Origin: Haloarchaeobius litoreus
Lineage (GTDB): Archaea; Halobacteriota; Halobacteria; Halobacteriales; Natrialbaceae
Assembly: GCF_024495425.1 (NCBI RefSeq)
Contig: NZ_JANHJR010000003.1
Span: 987,926-1,051,925, forward strand
Direction: 5' to 3'
Length of the DNA stretch: 64,000 nucleotides
In this document: piece after piece, positions 41,208 through 50,563 of the stretch
Numbering within the stretch: the stretch's first letter is position 1
Layout of the letters: each line of letters starts with the position of its first letter
Position numbers and translations under genes: made by a program
The notes under the pieces: model-generated
Seen by the model: only the letters and a program-made list of their open reading frames with translations
Database searches by the model: none
What the model was told of the DNA's origin: nothing

Positions 41208-42053
41208 ATGGAACTCGCCGTCGAACTCCGGGAGCAGGGGCGAGGAATGGCGGGCGCGCTCCTGGTCCTCGGCATCTCCTTTGCCTACACCGTCGAGAGC
41301 TGGCGGCTGGCTGCCGATATTTCGGCCGTCCACCTGCTCGGGTTCGTCGTCGCCGGCCTCGCGCTGGTCGTTCTGATCACGCGCAGTGTCGGCTTCAGAT
41401 CCGACGAGGACGCCGAGTCAGGAGGGACCGATACCGGGCTGCGTCGGGACGGCGGGTCGCCCCTCTGGGTCGAGTTCACCGAGATCGTCTTTCAGAGCCT
41501 CTTCATCGGGTACGCGACGCTGGCTCTGCTCGGGGTCGTCGATCTCCGGACGCCGTTTCCTGTCGTCGTCCGAATGGGGCTGATACAGGTCGTCCCGCTC
41601 GCGGTCGGCGCGGCGCTGGCCAACGAGTTACTCAGCGGCGAGCAAGAGGAGCTCTCCGAGGCGGGGTTCCCGCAGAACCTCGGCGTGTTCGCGCTGGGGG
41701 CGATCTTCTTCGCTGCCCCCATCGCTCCGACGGGCGAAATCGGGCTGATCGCCGCACAGATCGACTGGACACGGGTCGGCGTGCTCCTCCTCGTCACAGT
41801 TAGTGTCACGTATCTGATGCTCTACGAACTCGAGTTCCGCGGCCAGTCCCGACGGCTTCAGGGTCGTTCGCGCTGGCGACAGGTCGGCCAGACCTGTATC
41901 GTCACCGTGGTGGGGCTCCTCGTCGCCTTCGGGTTGCTCGTCGCACTCGGGGGCATCGAGAGCGAACCGGTCGCGACCTGGACGCGTCGGACGGTCGTCC
42001 TCGCATTTCCCGCCGCCATCGGCGCAAGCGGCGCACGCGTGATCCTCGGATGA
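41208..42053 (+). CDS. Integral membrane protein, TIGR02587/DUF2391-like
   Basis: 281 residues with about seven hydrophobic segments. The start EQGRGMAGALLVLGISFAY, with VESWRL after the first helix, and the FQSLFIGYATLALLGVVD segment fit the TIGR02587 membrane family. ATG 41208 lies 27-36 bases after a CTATAATTTT TATA box. The stop overlaps the start of the next gene (ATGA), and that gene looks like TIGR02588, the usual partner. Third-base composition looks less G+C-biased than neighbouring genes by eye, hinting at separate ancestry. Function unknown. Confidence 0.78.
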   Translation: MELAVELREQGRGMAGALLVLGISFAYTVESWRLAADISAVHLLGFVVAGLALVVLITRSVGFRSDEDAESGGTDTGLRRDGGSPLWVEFTEIVFQSLFIGYATLALLGVVDLRTPFPVVVRMGLIQVVPLAVGAALANELLSGEQEELSEAGFPQNLGVFALGAIFFAAPIAPTGEIGLIAAQIDWTRVGVLLLVTVSVTYLMLYELEFRGQSRRLQGRSRWRQVGQTCIVTVVGLLVAFGLLVALGGIESEPVATWTRRTVVLAFPAAIGASGARVILG

Positions 42054-42481
42054 CACCCGACGAGCAGTCCGAGACGGACGCGTCCGGTACAGACGACGAC
42101 ACCGCGACCGAAATCGCGGGCGGCGACCTCCTCGAGACCGGCATCATGATCGTCAGCGCCCTCCTGCTCGTTGGTCTGCTCGGGTATATCGCGTCGCAGG
42201 CAATCGTCGCGCCCACTGCCGCCGAGCCGACCGCCACCATCGACTCCGTCGAGCCGTTGCCGTCCGACAGTCCACAGGGAGGGAGCATTCGCGTGACAGT
42301 CAGTCTGGAAAACGAAGGAGAAACCGGCCTCAGTTCGGTCGAAGTAGTGGTTCGGTGCGGGAGCGTCGAGCGCTCGCTGGTTTTCACGCACGTTCCAGCC
42401 AGGGGACACCGGACCGGCACCGTCATCTGTCCTCGGGGAACGACGCCGACTGCCAACATCGCGGCCTGGATCGAAGCGTGA
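42050..42481 (+). CDS. Membrane-anchored protein, TIGR02588-like partner
   Basis: 143 residues: an acidic N terminus, one transmembrane helix (GIMIVSALLLVGLLGYIAS) and an extracytoplasmic Ig-like beta domain (SIRVTVSLENEGETGLSSVE ... VPARGHRTGTVICP). The gene overlaps the upstream membrane-protein gene by four bases, so translational coupling is expected. The pair occurs together in other genomes as TIGR02587/TIGR02588; the role is unknown. Confidence 0.75.
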   Translation: MTPDEQSETDASGTDDDTATEIAGGDLLETGIMIVSALLLVGLLGYIASQAIVAPTAAEPTATIDSVEPLPSDSPQGGSIRVTVSLENEGETGLSSVEVVVRCGSVERSLVFTHVPARGHRTGTVICPRGTTPTANIAAWIEA

Positions 42482-42689
42482 GCGTGCAGTCGCCGCCTGC
42501 CGTTTCCGCTCGAAGGCTCGTCGAAAGACGGGTGACGTGGTGACAGAGGAGGGTTGGGGGACACTCGCCCGGTCCGCTCCCCGTGAATCGTCCCTATCAC
42601 GATGAGGTCGTGCGATCGACTCCAACAGCGTCGTCGACCGAGACGACGCGAACGAGTTGCGAGTGCGGATCGGCGTCGGGAGCGACCTA

Positions 42690-45161
42690 TCAGGCCGCCT
42701 CGTCGGCGGCCGGCTCCTCGGGCTCGCCGCGACCGCCACCACCGCCACCACCGCGGAGCCGCCAGGGGACGGTCACGATACTGAGCAGGCCGAGGCCGAG
42801 CAGGTACGCGAGGGCGATGGGGATGGAGAGGACCAACATCGTCAGGACGCCCGACGGCGAGAACAGCGCCGCCGCGAGGAAGATGCTCACGACGATGGGC
42901 CGCCAGAACTCCCGGAACGTCCGGTACTTCACGATGTTGCCCCAGTGGAACAGCAGCATCGTGACGACGATGTCGATGAAGATGCCGATACCGAGGGTGG
43001 TGAAGAAGATGAGCCAGAAGAAGCTCTTCAGGCGGTAGGAGATGACCATGTCGGCCTGGATGGCGTCGGCGACCAGGTAGGAGATGATGGTCGGCGCGAC
43101 GAGGAAGTAGCCGAGCACGCTCCCGATGGCGAAGCCGACGAACAGCGCGGCGCCCCAGACGAGGAACGTCGAGTTCTCGCCGGTCGAGACGATTCCGCGC
43201 TCCTTCATCGCTGGCCAGGCGTAGTACATGAACACCGGGAGTGCGGCGGCGACGCCGAACAGGAAGCTCACCTTCACCTCGAAGATGAGCGCCTCGACGG
43301 GGTGTAGCGCGACGATGAGGCCGACCTCGCTCGGGCCACCCATGCTGGCGACGATCTCCGAGTAGGGCTGGCCGCTGGCGACGGCTCCCGGGTTGGCGGG
43401 GCCGCTCGACGGGGCCTGCGAGACGCCCGGCGCGACGGTCATCGCGTCCATGAGCGGCTTCCCCGCCTCGAACGCCGTGTCGAAGCCGACGGCCGCGGGG
43501 TCGCCACGGACGGCCGGCGGGATGCGCTTGATGAAGTTCCGCTTGATGTCGCCCAGGCCGCCCGTGTACAGCCAGTAGAAGCTGCCGAACATGACGACCA
43601 TGAACAGGCCGACGACGCGGAACAGCTTCGAGGTGATCGACTCGAAGATGAACATCACGTCGTAGTAGTAGCCGCCGATGTCATCCTCGGTCGTCTCGTC
43701 CTCGGTGAACGGGTCGACCATGCCGGCGGTGGTCCGCGAGAGGAAGCCACCCTCCTCCTCCTCGTCCTCGACGTAGTTCTCGTGGCTCTCGCGCTCCATC
43801 CCCATGCTGGTGGGGTCGGCGAGTGACTTCGGCTCGTCCTGGGCAGCCTGCTCGGCGGCTTCCTCCGCCTCACGGGCCGCCTCCGCCTCGTCGAAGCGGT
43901 CCAGCACCGCCTCGGCCTTGTCGGGTTCGTCGGCGTCCATCGCCTCGCGGGCGTAGCCGACGGCCTCCTCCTCGCTCATCTCCGCGAACACCTCGGGCGG
44001 GGCCGCCCGGACGCCCGCGGCGTCGAGCTGGCCGACGTCGATGGACGTGGGGTCGCCCGGCCGGGTCCCGCCCTTCGGGACGACCGGCAGGCGGAGCATG
44101 TTGATGGTGTAGATGACCAGCGCCGAGCCCGCGATGACGAACGCGCCCTGGAGACCGACGACAAACAGCGAGAGCGGGTCGCTCGTCGGGAAGAGCGGGC
44201 CGGGACGGACCATCGACGGGATGGCCGGGAACAGCTGCTCGGAGACGATCTGCGTCCCCTCGCTGGCGAAGAAGGTGGCGGTGCCGGCCGCCGAGGCGAC
44301 GGCGATGCCGACGAACTGTAGCATCCGCTTCCGGAGCAGGTTCTGGTCTGGTGCGTTCGGCCCAGAGCCGCCGGCGCGGTTCAGGTTCGTGACGACCTTC
44401 GAGAAGCCCAGGCTCAGCACGTACAGCGAGATGAGCGGGATGGCCCACATGATCTGGGTGAACGGGTCCGGCGGGGAGAACAGCGCGCCGAAGACGAAGA
44501 TGATGAGGAACGCGTAGCGCCAGTTGTCACGCCAGAACTCGTAGGAGACGAGCTCGACGTAGGAGAGCGACGACATCATGAGCGGGAGCTGGGCGGCGAG
44601 CCCGAACGAGAACGTGAGGAACACGATGAACTCGGTCCACATCGTGATGTCGTAGCTGGGCTTGATGGACGCGTTCACCGCGTTCGTCGCCAGGAACTCG
44701 AACATGAACGGGAAGAAGACGACGTACGCGTAGATGACGCCGAGGATGAACAGGATGAACACCGCCCCGACGATGCCGCCGATCTGCCAGCGCGACAGCG
44801 GCACGTCGGGCTGGAAGCCCCGCTGGGCCAGCGAGTCCTTCGCGAAGTAGAGCAGGAGCGGCAGCGCGAGCAGCGCGCCGACGATGACCCCGATCTTGAA
44901 CTGGAGCAGGATGACGTCGAACGGCGTCCGGGCGATGACGTCGACCTGCAGGGCGATGTCGGGCGGCATCCGCTGTTTGGTGTTCTGCTGGAGGAAATCC
45001 CAGATGAACAGGCGAAGCGAGTAGATGGTCCCGATCATCCCGACGAGGAACACGATGAACACCTTCTGGAGATGCTTCTGGAGCGTTCGAAGCATCACAC
45101 CGGCCGTCTCCCGCCCGCTGTTGATGCTTCGGGCGGTGTCCTCACCGATGACGGAACTCAT
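42690..45161 (-). CDS. tatC: Twin-arginine translocase TatCt (double TatC)
   Basis: 823 residues with two TatC units. First half: TPFDVILLQFKIGVIVGALL, FSFGLAAQLPLM and LFSPPDPFTQIMWAIPLISL. An acidic cytoplasmic region (about 380-500) and a further helix near 510 lead to the second half, with HPVEALIFEVKVSFLFGVA and LFSPSGVLTMLVLSIPIALA. About 14 helices are expected. It is the haloarchaea-specific TatCt of the folded-protein exporter. Divergent from tatCo across 103 bp. Tat substrates in this window include the LVIVD and vWA proteins. Confidence 0.93.
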   Translation of the reverse strand: MSSVIGEDTARSINSGRETAGVMLRTLQKHLQKVFIVFLVGMIGTIYSLRLFIWDFLQQNTKQRMPPDIALQVDVIARTPFDVILLQFKIGVIVGALLALPLLLYFAKDSLAQRGFQPDVPLSRWQIGGIVGAVFILFILGVIYAYVVFFPFMFEFLATNAVNASIKPSYDITMWTEFIVFLTFSFGLAAQLPLMMSSLSYVELVSYEFWRDNWRYAFLIIFVFGALFSPPDPFTQIMWAIPLISLYVLSLGFSKVVTNLNRAGGSGPNAPDQNLLRKRMLQFVGIAVASAAGTATFFASEGTQIVSEQLFPAIPSMVRPGPLFPTSDPLSLFVVGLQGAFVIAGSALVIYTINMLRLPVVPKGGTRPGDPTSIDVGQLDAAGVRAAPPEVFAEMSEEEAVGYAREAMDADEPDKAEAVLDRFDEAEAAREAEEAAEQAAQDEPKSLADPTSMGMERESHENYVEDEEEEGGFLSRTTAGMVDPFTEDETTEDDIGGYYYDVMFIFESITSKLFRVVGLFMVVMFGSFYWLYTGGLGDIKRNFIKRIPPAVRGDPAAVGFDTAFEAGKPLMDAMTVAPGVSQAPSSGPANPGAVASGQPYSEIVASMGGPSEVGLIVALHPVEALIFEVKVSFLFGVAAALPVFMYYAWPAMKERGIVSTGENSTFLVWGAALFVGFAIGSVLGYFLVAPTIISYLVADAIQADMVISYRLKSFFWLIFFTTLGIGIFIDIVVTMLLFHWGNIVKYRTFREFWRPIVVSIFLAAALFSPSGVLTMLVLSIPIALAYLLGLGLLSIVTVPWRLRGGGGGGGRGEPEEPAADEAA

Positions 45162-45264
45162 TCGTTGGGGTAGCTTTCCACCTCTTTCACATCAATCTTC
45201 TTCTCCGAGTCGCCGACGGGGGTAAGAAAAGGTCTATAACGCGCGCGACTTCTACCTCTGGTAG

Positions 45265-46872
45265 ATGCCGGAGGATCCGGACGATACGGGGCTCTCGAAG
45301 GACGACGAGCAGCCGCCACGCGAACCCGACCTCCCCGGTGGCGACCCCGCCGATGATTCCGCGGACGACGAGCCCGTGGAGTCGGTTGAGGAGGCAGCCG
45401 CCAGATCGGTGCGAGAGGCGGCCGACGACGCTCCGGACGAGCCGGCCGACGTCCCGGTCGAGTCGCCGGCGACCGGCGACGACATACACATGGGCCCGCA
45501 CGACCCCACGCCGGCGGACGACGACGGCGACGGTCTCCCGAGCGAGGCCGACGGCGGCGAGGACGTGCCGGTCGGCCACGCCGCCGGTGCCACCCGGCCG
45601 AGCGAGGCCATCGGCGAGAACCCGACGACGCCCGGCGAACCGGGCGACCCGTTCGACGACGACGAGGAGTTCGAGGGGCCACCGGACGACGAGGAGCTGC
45701 CGCTGGCGGTCCACATCGAGGAGATGGTCCGCCGGCTGGGCATCGTCCTGCTCGCGGCGGCAGCGGCGAGCGCGCTCGCCATCCCGGCCTCCGAGCAGAT
45801 CATCACGACGATGTGGTACGACCTGCTGCCGACGACGACGGAGATAACCCGCCCGCACGTGTACTCGCCGCTCGAGTTCATCCTGACGAAGATCAAGGTG
45901 GCGAGCCTGGCGGGCATCGTCGTCGCGCTCCCGCTGTTCGTCTACGAGTCCTACCTGTTCATGCGTCCCGGGCTCTACCCCAAGGAGCGCCGCTACTACC
46001 TCGCGTCCGTTCCGGTGAGCCTCGTGCTCGCGGTCGCGGGGATGGCCTTCGCGTACTTCCTCGTCCTCCCGGCGCTGTTCGAGTACTTCCTCTACTACAC
46101 GGAGGGCTCTGCGAACATCGCGTTCGCGCTCTCGGACACGTTCAACCTCATCATCACGCTGATGGCGTTCCAGGCCATCGTCTTCCAGATTCCGCTGCTC
46201 ATCATGCTCGCCATCATGATGGGAATCACGACCCGGCAGTGGCTCCAGGACCGCCGGCTGCTGTTCTGGGGCGCGTTCATGGGTATCTCGTTCCTGTTCT
46301 CGCCCGACCCGACCGGTGTCGCACCGTTCATCGTCGCCGCGTCGATGATCGGGCTGTTCGAGGGGACGCTGCTGCTGCTGAAGTGGACGCGTGAGACCTC
46401 GCCCGTGCCGACGGTCGCGGAGCTCCGGAACAGCCGCCCGAAGGTGTACGTGCTGGCCGGGCTGGTCGGCTACACGCTCGGTCCGTGGCCCATCCCGACG
46501 GGGTACTACGGCGACCTCCCGCCCGCGGTGACCGACGCGCTGGCGACGCTCGGGCTCGGTGACGCCACGTCGCTGCTGCTGGGAGCGGCCATCGTCTTCG
46601 TGTTCGAGCTGGTCGCCTACGTGAACAAGAACTACATCGGGAGCCTCCGGGCGTGGGACACCGTCCAGGCGACGCGCGTCCCGGTGTGGCTGGGTGCCAT
46701 CGCCGTCGGCTACCTCGGCACCCCCGAGCCGCGCGCGGTCGAACTCGTCGAGCGGGTGACGCTGACCGAGGTCCAGGCCGGTGGCCTGGTCGTCGGGCTC
46801 GTCGTCCTCTTCGAGGCGGGACTGTTCGTCGCGCGCTGGCGGAGCAGCACCGACGACGGCGACGACGCCTGA
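45265..46872 (+). CDS. tatC: Twin-arginine translocase TatCo
   Basis: 535 residues. A long acidic N terminus of about 145 residues precedes a TatC core: LPLAVHIEEMVRRLGIVL (first helix), YSPLEFILTKIKVASLAGIV, RPGLYPKERRYY, FQAIVFQIPLLIML and FLFSPDPTGVAPFIVAASM. Two or three additional C-terminal helices (KVYVLAGLVGYTLGPW; LLLGAAIVFVFELVAYV) are present beyond the six usual ones, a haloarchaeal trait. ATG 45265 follows GTCTATAACG by about 26 bases. Works with TatCt and TatA. Confidence 0.93.
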   Translation: MPEDPDDTGLSKDDEQPPREPDLPGGDPADDSADDEPVESVEEAAARSVREAADDAPDEPADVPVESPATGDDIHMGPHDPTPADDDGDGLPSEADGGEDVPVGHAAGATRPSEAIGENPTTPGEPGDPFDDDEEFEGPPDDEELPLAVHIEEMVRRLGIVLLAAAAASALAIPASEQIITTMWYDLLPTTTEITRPHVYSPLEFILTKIKVASLAGIVVALPLFVYESYLFMRPGLYPKERRYYLASVPVSLVLAVAGMAFAYFLVLPALFEYFLYYTEGSANIAFALSDTFNLIITLMAFQAIVFQIPLLIMLAIMMGITTRQWLQDRRLLFWGAFMGISFLFSPDPTGVAPFIVAASMIGLFEGTLLLLKWTRETSPVPTVAELRNSRPKVYVLAGLVGYTLGPWPIPTGYYGDLPPAVTDALATLGLGDATSLLLGAAIVFVFELVAYVNKNYIGSLRAWDTVQATRVPVWLGAIAVGYLGTPEPRAVELVERVTLTEVQAGGLVVGLVVLFEAGLFVARWRSSTDDGDDA

Positions 46873-46926
46873 GACCCCACGAGGGAGAGTCGGTACACAC
46901 TTCTCTGCGGCCGACGACCATCCAGT

Positions 46927-47562
46927 ATGGAGTCGGTCGCCGACGACGCGACGGTGGTGCTGGCACGCCACGGCGAGACGACGTGGAACCGCGAGCGGCG
47001 CATCCAGGGCTGGGCACCGACCTCGTTGACCGACACGGGGCGCGAACAGGCCCGGCGGCTGGGCACGCACCTCGCGGACAGCTACGACGTGGACCGGCTG
47101 GTCGCCTCGGACCTCCGGCGGACCCGCGAGACGGCGCGGCTCGTCGCCCGGCACGTCGCCTGTCCGGTCGACTACGACCGCGGCTGGCGGGAGCGGAGTT
47201 TCGGGGTGTATCAGGGGCTCTCCTACGAGACGTTGTTCGAGGGGCACCCGGAGTTCGCGGTCCACAAGATCGGCGTCGAGGCGGCACGGACCGACCCCGA
47301 GGGCGGCGAGTCCCTGCTCACGGCACGCGAGCGCGTGCTCGATGCGTGGAACCGGCTCGTCGCCGAGGTCCCCGATGGTGGGACGGTCGCGGTGGTCACC
47401 CACGGTGGCCCGCTGTACGTCCTTCTCGGCCACCTCCGCGGGCAGGACATCGTCACCGCACTCACCGAGCACGACCAGGGCAACTGTGCGGTGTCGGAGG
47501 TGCGACTGACCGAAGACGGCCCGGTCGTGGTCTGTGACGGCGACACCGACTACCGGGAGTAG
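46927..47562 (+). CDS. Histidine phosphatase (phosphoglycerate-mutase-like)
   Basis: 211 residues. LARHGETTWNRE holds the phosphorylated His (H15) in the RHG motif; SDLRRTRETA, ERSFGVYQGLS and VVTHGGPLYVLLG (second His) complete the active site. The substrate could be a sugar phosphate, alpha-ribazole phosphate or another phosphoester; the context does not decide it. It starts 54 bases after tatCo. Confidence 0.88.
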   Translation: MESVADDATVVLARHGETTWNRERRIQGWAPTSLTDTGREQARRLGTHLADSYDVDRLVASDLRRTRETARLVARHVACPVDYDRGWRERSFGVYQGLSYETLFEGHPEFAVHKIGVEAARTDPEGGESLLTARERVLDAWNRLVAEVPDGGTVAVVTHGGPLYVLLGHLRGQDIVTALTEHDQGNCAVSEVRLTEDGPVVVCDGDTDYRE

Positions 47563-47625
47563 GAGCCGGCTACCCGACTGCGGACTCCAGAAGGTTTACG
47601 CCGGATGGGCGGTGCGTTCGTACGT

Positions 47626-50256
47626 ATGTTCGAGGTGTTCATCGTCGCGAAGTGGCTCCTCGTGTTCGCCGCCCTCGCCGTCATCGGTGCCCCCCTTGCA
47701 GCGGTGGTCTTCCGCCAGTTCCCCCGGCGCGGGGCCGCGTTCGCGATTCCCGCCGCACTGCTCCCGACCGTCCTCCTCGTGTTCTGGCTCGGCCAGGCGA
47801 CGTTCGGCTCTCTCACCGTGTTCGCCAGCCTGCTCGTCGTCGTCGTCGTCTCCGGAATCGTCCTCCACCGTGGCGTCGAGCCGGACTGGCGCGGCGTCGC
47901 CGGCAGCTACGTCGTCTTCACGCTGGGCTTCCTGTTCCTGACCGCGTTCCGCGCGTACAACGCCGGTATCACGCCCGTCGGCGGCGAGCAGTTCCTCCAC
48001 TTCGGACTGGTGAAGTCGCTGCTCCGGGCCGGCTCGCTCCCACCGGAGGACTTCTGGTTCGCCGGCGAACCCCTGCGGTACTACTACGGCACGCAGATGC
48101 AGGTCGCCATGATGGCGATGCTCACCGACACGCCCGCCCGGTACGCGTTCAACCTCGGCATCCCGGCGTTCTACGCGATGCTCGTCGTCGCCGCCTACGG
48201 GCTGGTCGGCACGGTCACCTCGCTCAAGGACCGTTCGTACCGCCTCGGCGGCGCGTTCGGCGTCTTCTTCGTCGCCATCGCGGGCGCGCTCACGACGTTC
48301 GTCCGGCTGGTGTTCGGTGCGCTCCCCATCGATGTGGCCGTCGAGTACGGCCAGCCCGCGTTCGGCTTCGTCGCCCGACGCTTCTACATCGGCGACGACG
48401 GCATCGAGACGATGGACCAGGCGATGCGGGCCGCCATCCAGGAGGGCGGCCACATGGACAGCTGGGGCTGGTGGTTCACCCGCTACGTCGTCCCCGGTAC
48501 GCTCCAGGAGTTCCCGCTGTACTCGTTCATCAAGTCCGACCTCCACGGCCACGCGCTCGCGAACGGCTACATCCTCGTCGCCGCCGCGCTCGCGCTGGCG
48601 TACTACCTCACCCCCGCCGAGCACCGGCTCCGGCGGCTCGGCCTCGTCTACGGCGGTATCGGACTCATCGCGGGCGTCTTCGGCTTCATGAACACCTGGT
48701 CGCTCCCGACCGCGGTCGGACTCGCGTGGCTCGCGATGGCCGCCGCCGACGCACACCCGGCGACGCTGCTGCCCGGCGCGCTCGGCGAGCGCCTCCACTA
48801 CGAGCCCGCGGTTTCGGCGGCTGCCGAGCCGGCGGAGGACGGGACGCCCGACACTGCGCCCGGCTCCGCGCTCGGTCGTCGGCTCGCCGCCGAGACGTGG
48901 CGGGTAGTCCTCGCGGGGGTGTTCGCCGCGCTCGTGGGTGTCCTCGGCGTCGCGCTCGCCTCGCCGTTCCTGATATTCGGACACGTGCCGACGAACGACG
49001 GCATCGGCTTCCTTCCCCCGAGAACCGGGCTCGCGCCGTTCCTCGTCATCTACGGCGGCATCGTGGCGCTGTTCGCCGGCTTCGTCCTCTACCGGAGCTG
49101 GCCCGAGATCCGCGCGCTGCCGACGTGGGCGTCCGTCGGCGGCGCGGTCGGTCTCCTCGCCGTCGGCGCGGTGCTCGTCCACGTGCTCGACTTCGCGGTG
49201 TTCGCGGTCGTCGGCCCCATCCTGCTCGGTATGTGGTGGCTCGTCCGAACCGACCGGGCCGGCTTCGAGGGCGTGCTCGTCGTCGCGGGCGTCGGACTCC
49301 TGCTCTCGTTCGAGGTGCTCCACGCCCGCGTCGCGCCGTACGACCTGCCGCGCTGGAACACGACGCTGAAGGTGGCGGTACAGGGCTGGACGCTCGCCGC
49401 CGCCGGGGCAGGGGGCATCACCGCACTCGTGCTCTCGGAGGCCTGGGACGCGCTCGCGAGCGAGTCCACGGCCGACGCGGACATGCCGGAGACGGCTGGC
49501 GTCGACGACGCCGGACCGGGGGCACAGGCGGACGACGCCGGTCCGCACACCCACGCCGACACGACGGCGGCGGCCGACGGCGGCTCCCCGGCACGGTCGT
49601 CTCTCGCGACGCTCGGCATCGCCGTCCTCGCCATCGGCGTCGTCCTCACGAGCACGCCGTTCGTCGCGCTGGCGTTCGCCGACGAGGTGAAAACGCCGTA
49701 CGACGACGACGCGCCGGCGACCATCGACGGCCTCGCGACCCACGAGCGCTGGAAGGCCGAGGAGATCGAGGCCATCCACTGGCTCGACGACCGCGAGGGT
49801 CGCCCCGTCATCGTCGAACCCGTCGACACGCCGGTGCCCGACGACCCCGAACACATCTACGTCGAGTACGACTGGATCACGCCGGCCGCGACGCTGACCG
49901 GCCTGCCGACGGTGCTCGGCTGGGACCACCAGGTCAACTATCGCGGGGGCGAGGCGTACCTCCACCGCATGGAGCAGGTCGACGACATCTACACCGGCAC
50001 CTGGGCGAACGCGACCAGCGCGCTCCGCGAGCACGACGTGCGGTACATCTACGTCGGCCCCCGCGCCAACGAGCTGTACGGCGGTGACATCCGGCAGTTC
50101 CACCACCACGACGGCATCTCGGTCGCCTTCGAGAACGACAAGGTGACCATCTACGCCGTCGACCACGACGAGCTCGCCGGCGACGACGACGAGTGGCCGG
50201 CCGAGGGGTCGGCGCGGTGGAACGGGACGGACGCGAACGCGACGGTCGCGGTCTGA
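47626..50256 (+). CDS. DUF2298 polytopic membrane protein (GT-C-like)
   Basis: 876 residues with about a dozen or more hydrophobic segments. PVGGEQFLHFGLVKSLLRAG, FWFAGEPLRYYYGTQM, YSFIKSDLHGHAL and FGFMNTWSLPTAVGLA are typical of DUF2298 proteins, thought to be GT-C-fold glycosyltransferase-like membrane enzymes. The C terminus is a soluble domain (IEAIHWLDDREGRPVIVEPV ... YIYVGPRANELYGG). ATG 47626 follows a GGTTTACG TATA box by 27 bases, preferred over the ATG at 47605. The sugar and acceptor are unknown. Confidence 0.86.
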   Translation: MFEVFIVAKWLLVFAALAVIGAPLAAVVFRQFPRRGAAFAIPAALLPTVLLVFWLGQATFGSLTVFASLLVVVVVSGIVLHRGVEPDWRGVAGSYVVFTLGFLFLTAFRAYNAGITPVGGEQFLHFGLVKSLLRAGSLPPEDFWFAGEPLRYYYGTQMQVAMMAMLTDTPARYAFNLGIPAFYAMLVVAAYGLVGTVTSLKDRSYRLGGAFGVFFVAIAGALTTFVRLVFGALPIDVAVEYGQPAFGFVARRFYIGDDGIETMDQAMRAAIQEGGHMDSWGWWFTRYVVPGTLQEFPLYSFIKSDLHGHALANGYILVAAALALAYYLTPAEHRLRRLGLVYGGIGLIAGVFGFMNTWSLPTAVGLAWLAMAAADAHPATLLPGALGERLHYEPAVSAAAEPAEDGTPDTAPGSALGRRLAAETWRVVLAGVFAALVGVLGVALASPFLIFGHVPTNDGIGFLPPRTGLAPFLVIYGGIVALFAGFVLYRSWPEIRALPTWASVGGAVGLLAVGAVLVHVLDFAVFAVVGPILLGMWWLVRTDRAGFEGVLVVAGVGLLLSFEVLHARVAPYDLPRWNTTLKVAVQGWTLAAAGAGGITALVLSEAWDALASESTADADMPETAGVDDAGPGAQADDAGPHTHADTTAAADGGSPARSSLATLGIAVLAIGVVLTSTPFVALAFADEVKTPYDDDAPATIDGLATHERWKAEEIEAIHWLDDREGRPVIVEPVDTPVPDDPEHIYVEYDWITPAATLTGLPTVLGWDHQVNYRGGEAYLHRMEQVDDIYTGTWANATSALREHDVRYIYVGPRANELYGGDIRQFHHHDGISVAFENDKVTIYAVDHDELAGDDDEWPAEGSARWNGTDANATVAV

Positions 50257-50277
50257 CCCGGTTCGTCTTCAGAGCCG

Positions 50278-50508
50278 TTACTGGACGCTGACGTTCGACT
50301 TCAATCGATACTCGTACTGCACCGAGCCGCGTCCCTCGACGGTTTTTCGTTCGACGTAGTCCGCTCTTGCCAGATCGGAGAGGACGCTCGAGGCCCCACC
50401 GGTGGAGTACCCGATTTCGTTCGCGACGTCGTGGCAATCCATCCAGTCTCGCGTCGACAACGCCTGACACACTCGTCCACGGTGTGAGTCCGCCTGTACG
50501 GTTGGCAT
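50278..50508 (-). CDS. Small winged-helix DNA-binding protein
   Basis: 76 residues: SHRGRVCQALSTRDWMDCHDVANEIGYSTGGASSVLSDL forms helix-turn-helix, then a wing, DYVERKTVEGRGSVQYEYRL. A GCTTATAC box 25-33 bases upstream of the ATG supports a leaderless start. It is likely a transcription regulator; the target is unknown. It converges with the DUF2298 gene across 21 bases. Confidence 0.78.
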   Translation of the reverse strand: MPTVQADSHRGRVCQALSTRDWMDCHDVANEIGYSTGGASSVLSDLARADYVERKTVEGRGSVQYEYRLKSNVSVQ

Positions 50509-50563
50509 GACCTATCGCTGACAGACGAACGGTATAAGCGTTCGCCCGTCGCCGGAATCCGTT

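Noticed and set aside
47596..50166. 856-codon minus-strand frame antisense to the DUF2298 gene
   Set aside because: Arg/Glu/Val-rich low-complexity product, no motifs; the plus strand has coherent membrane helices and family motifs.
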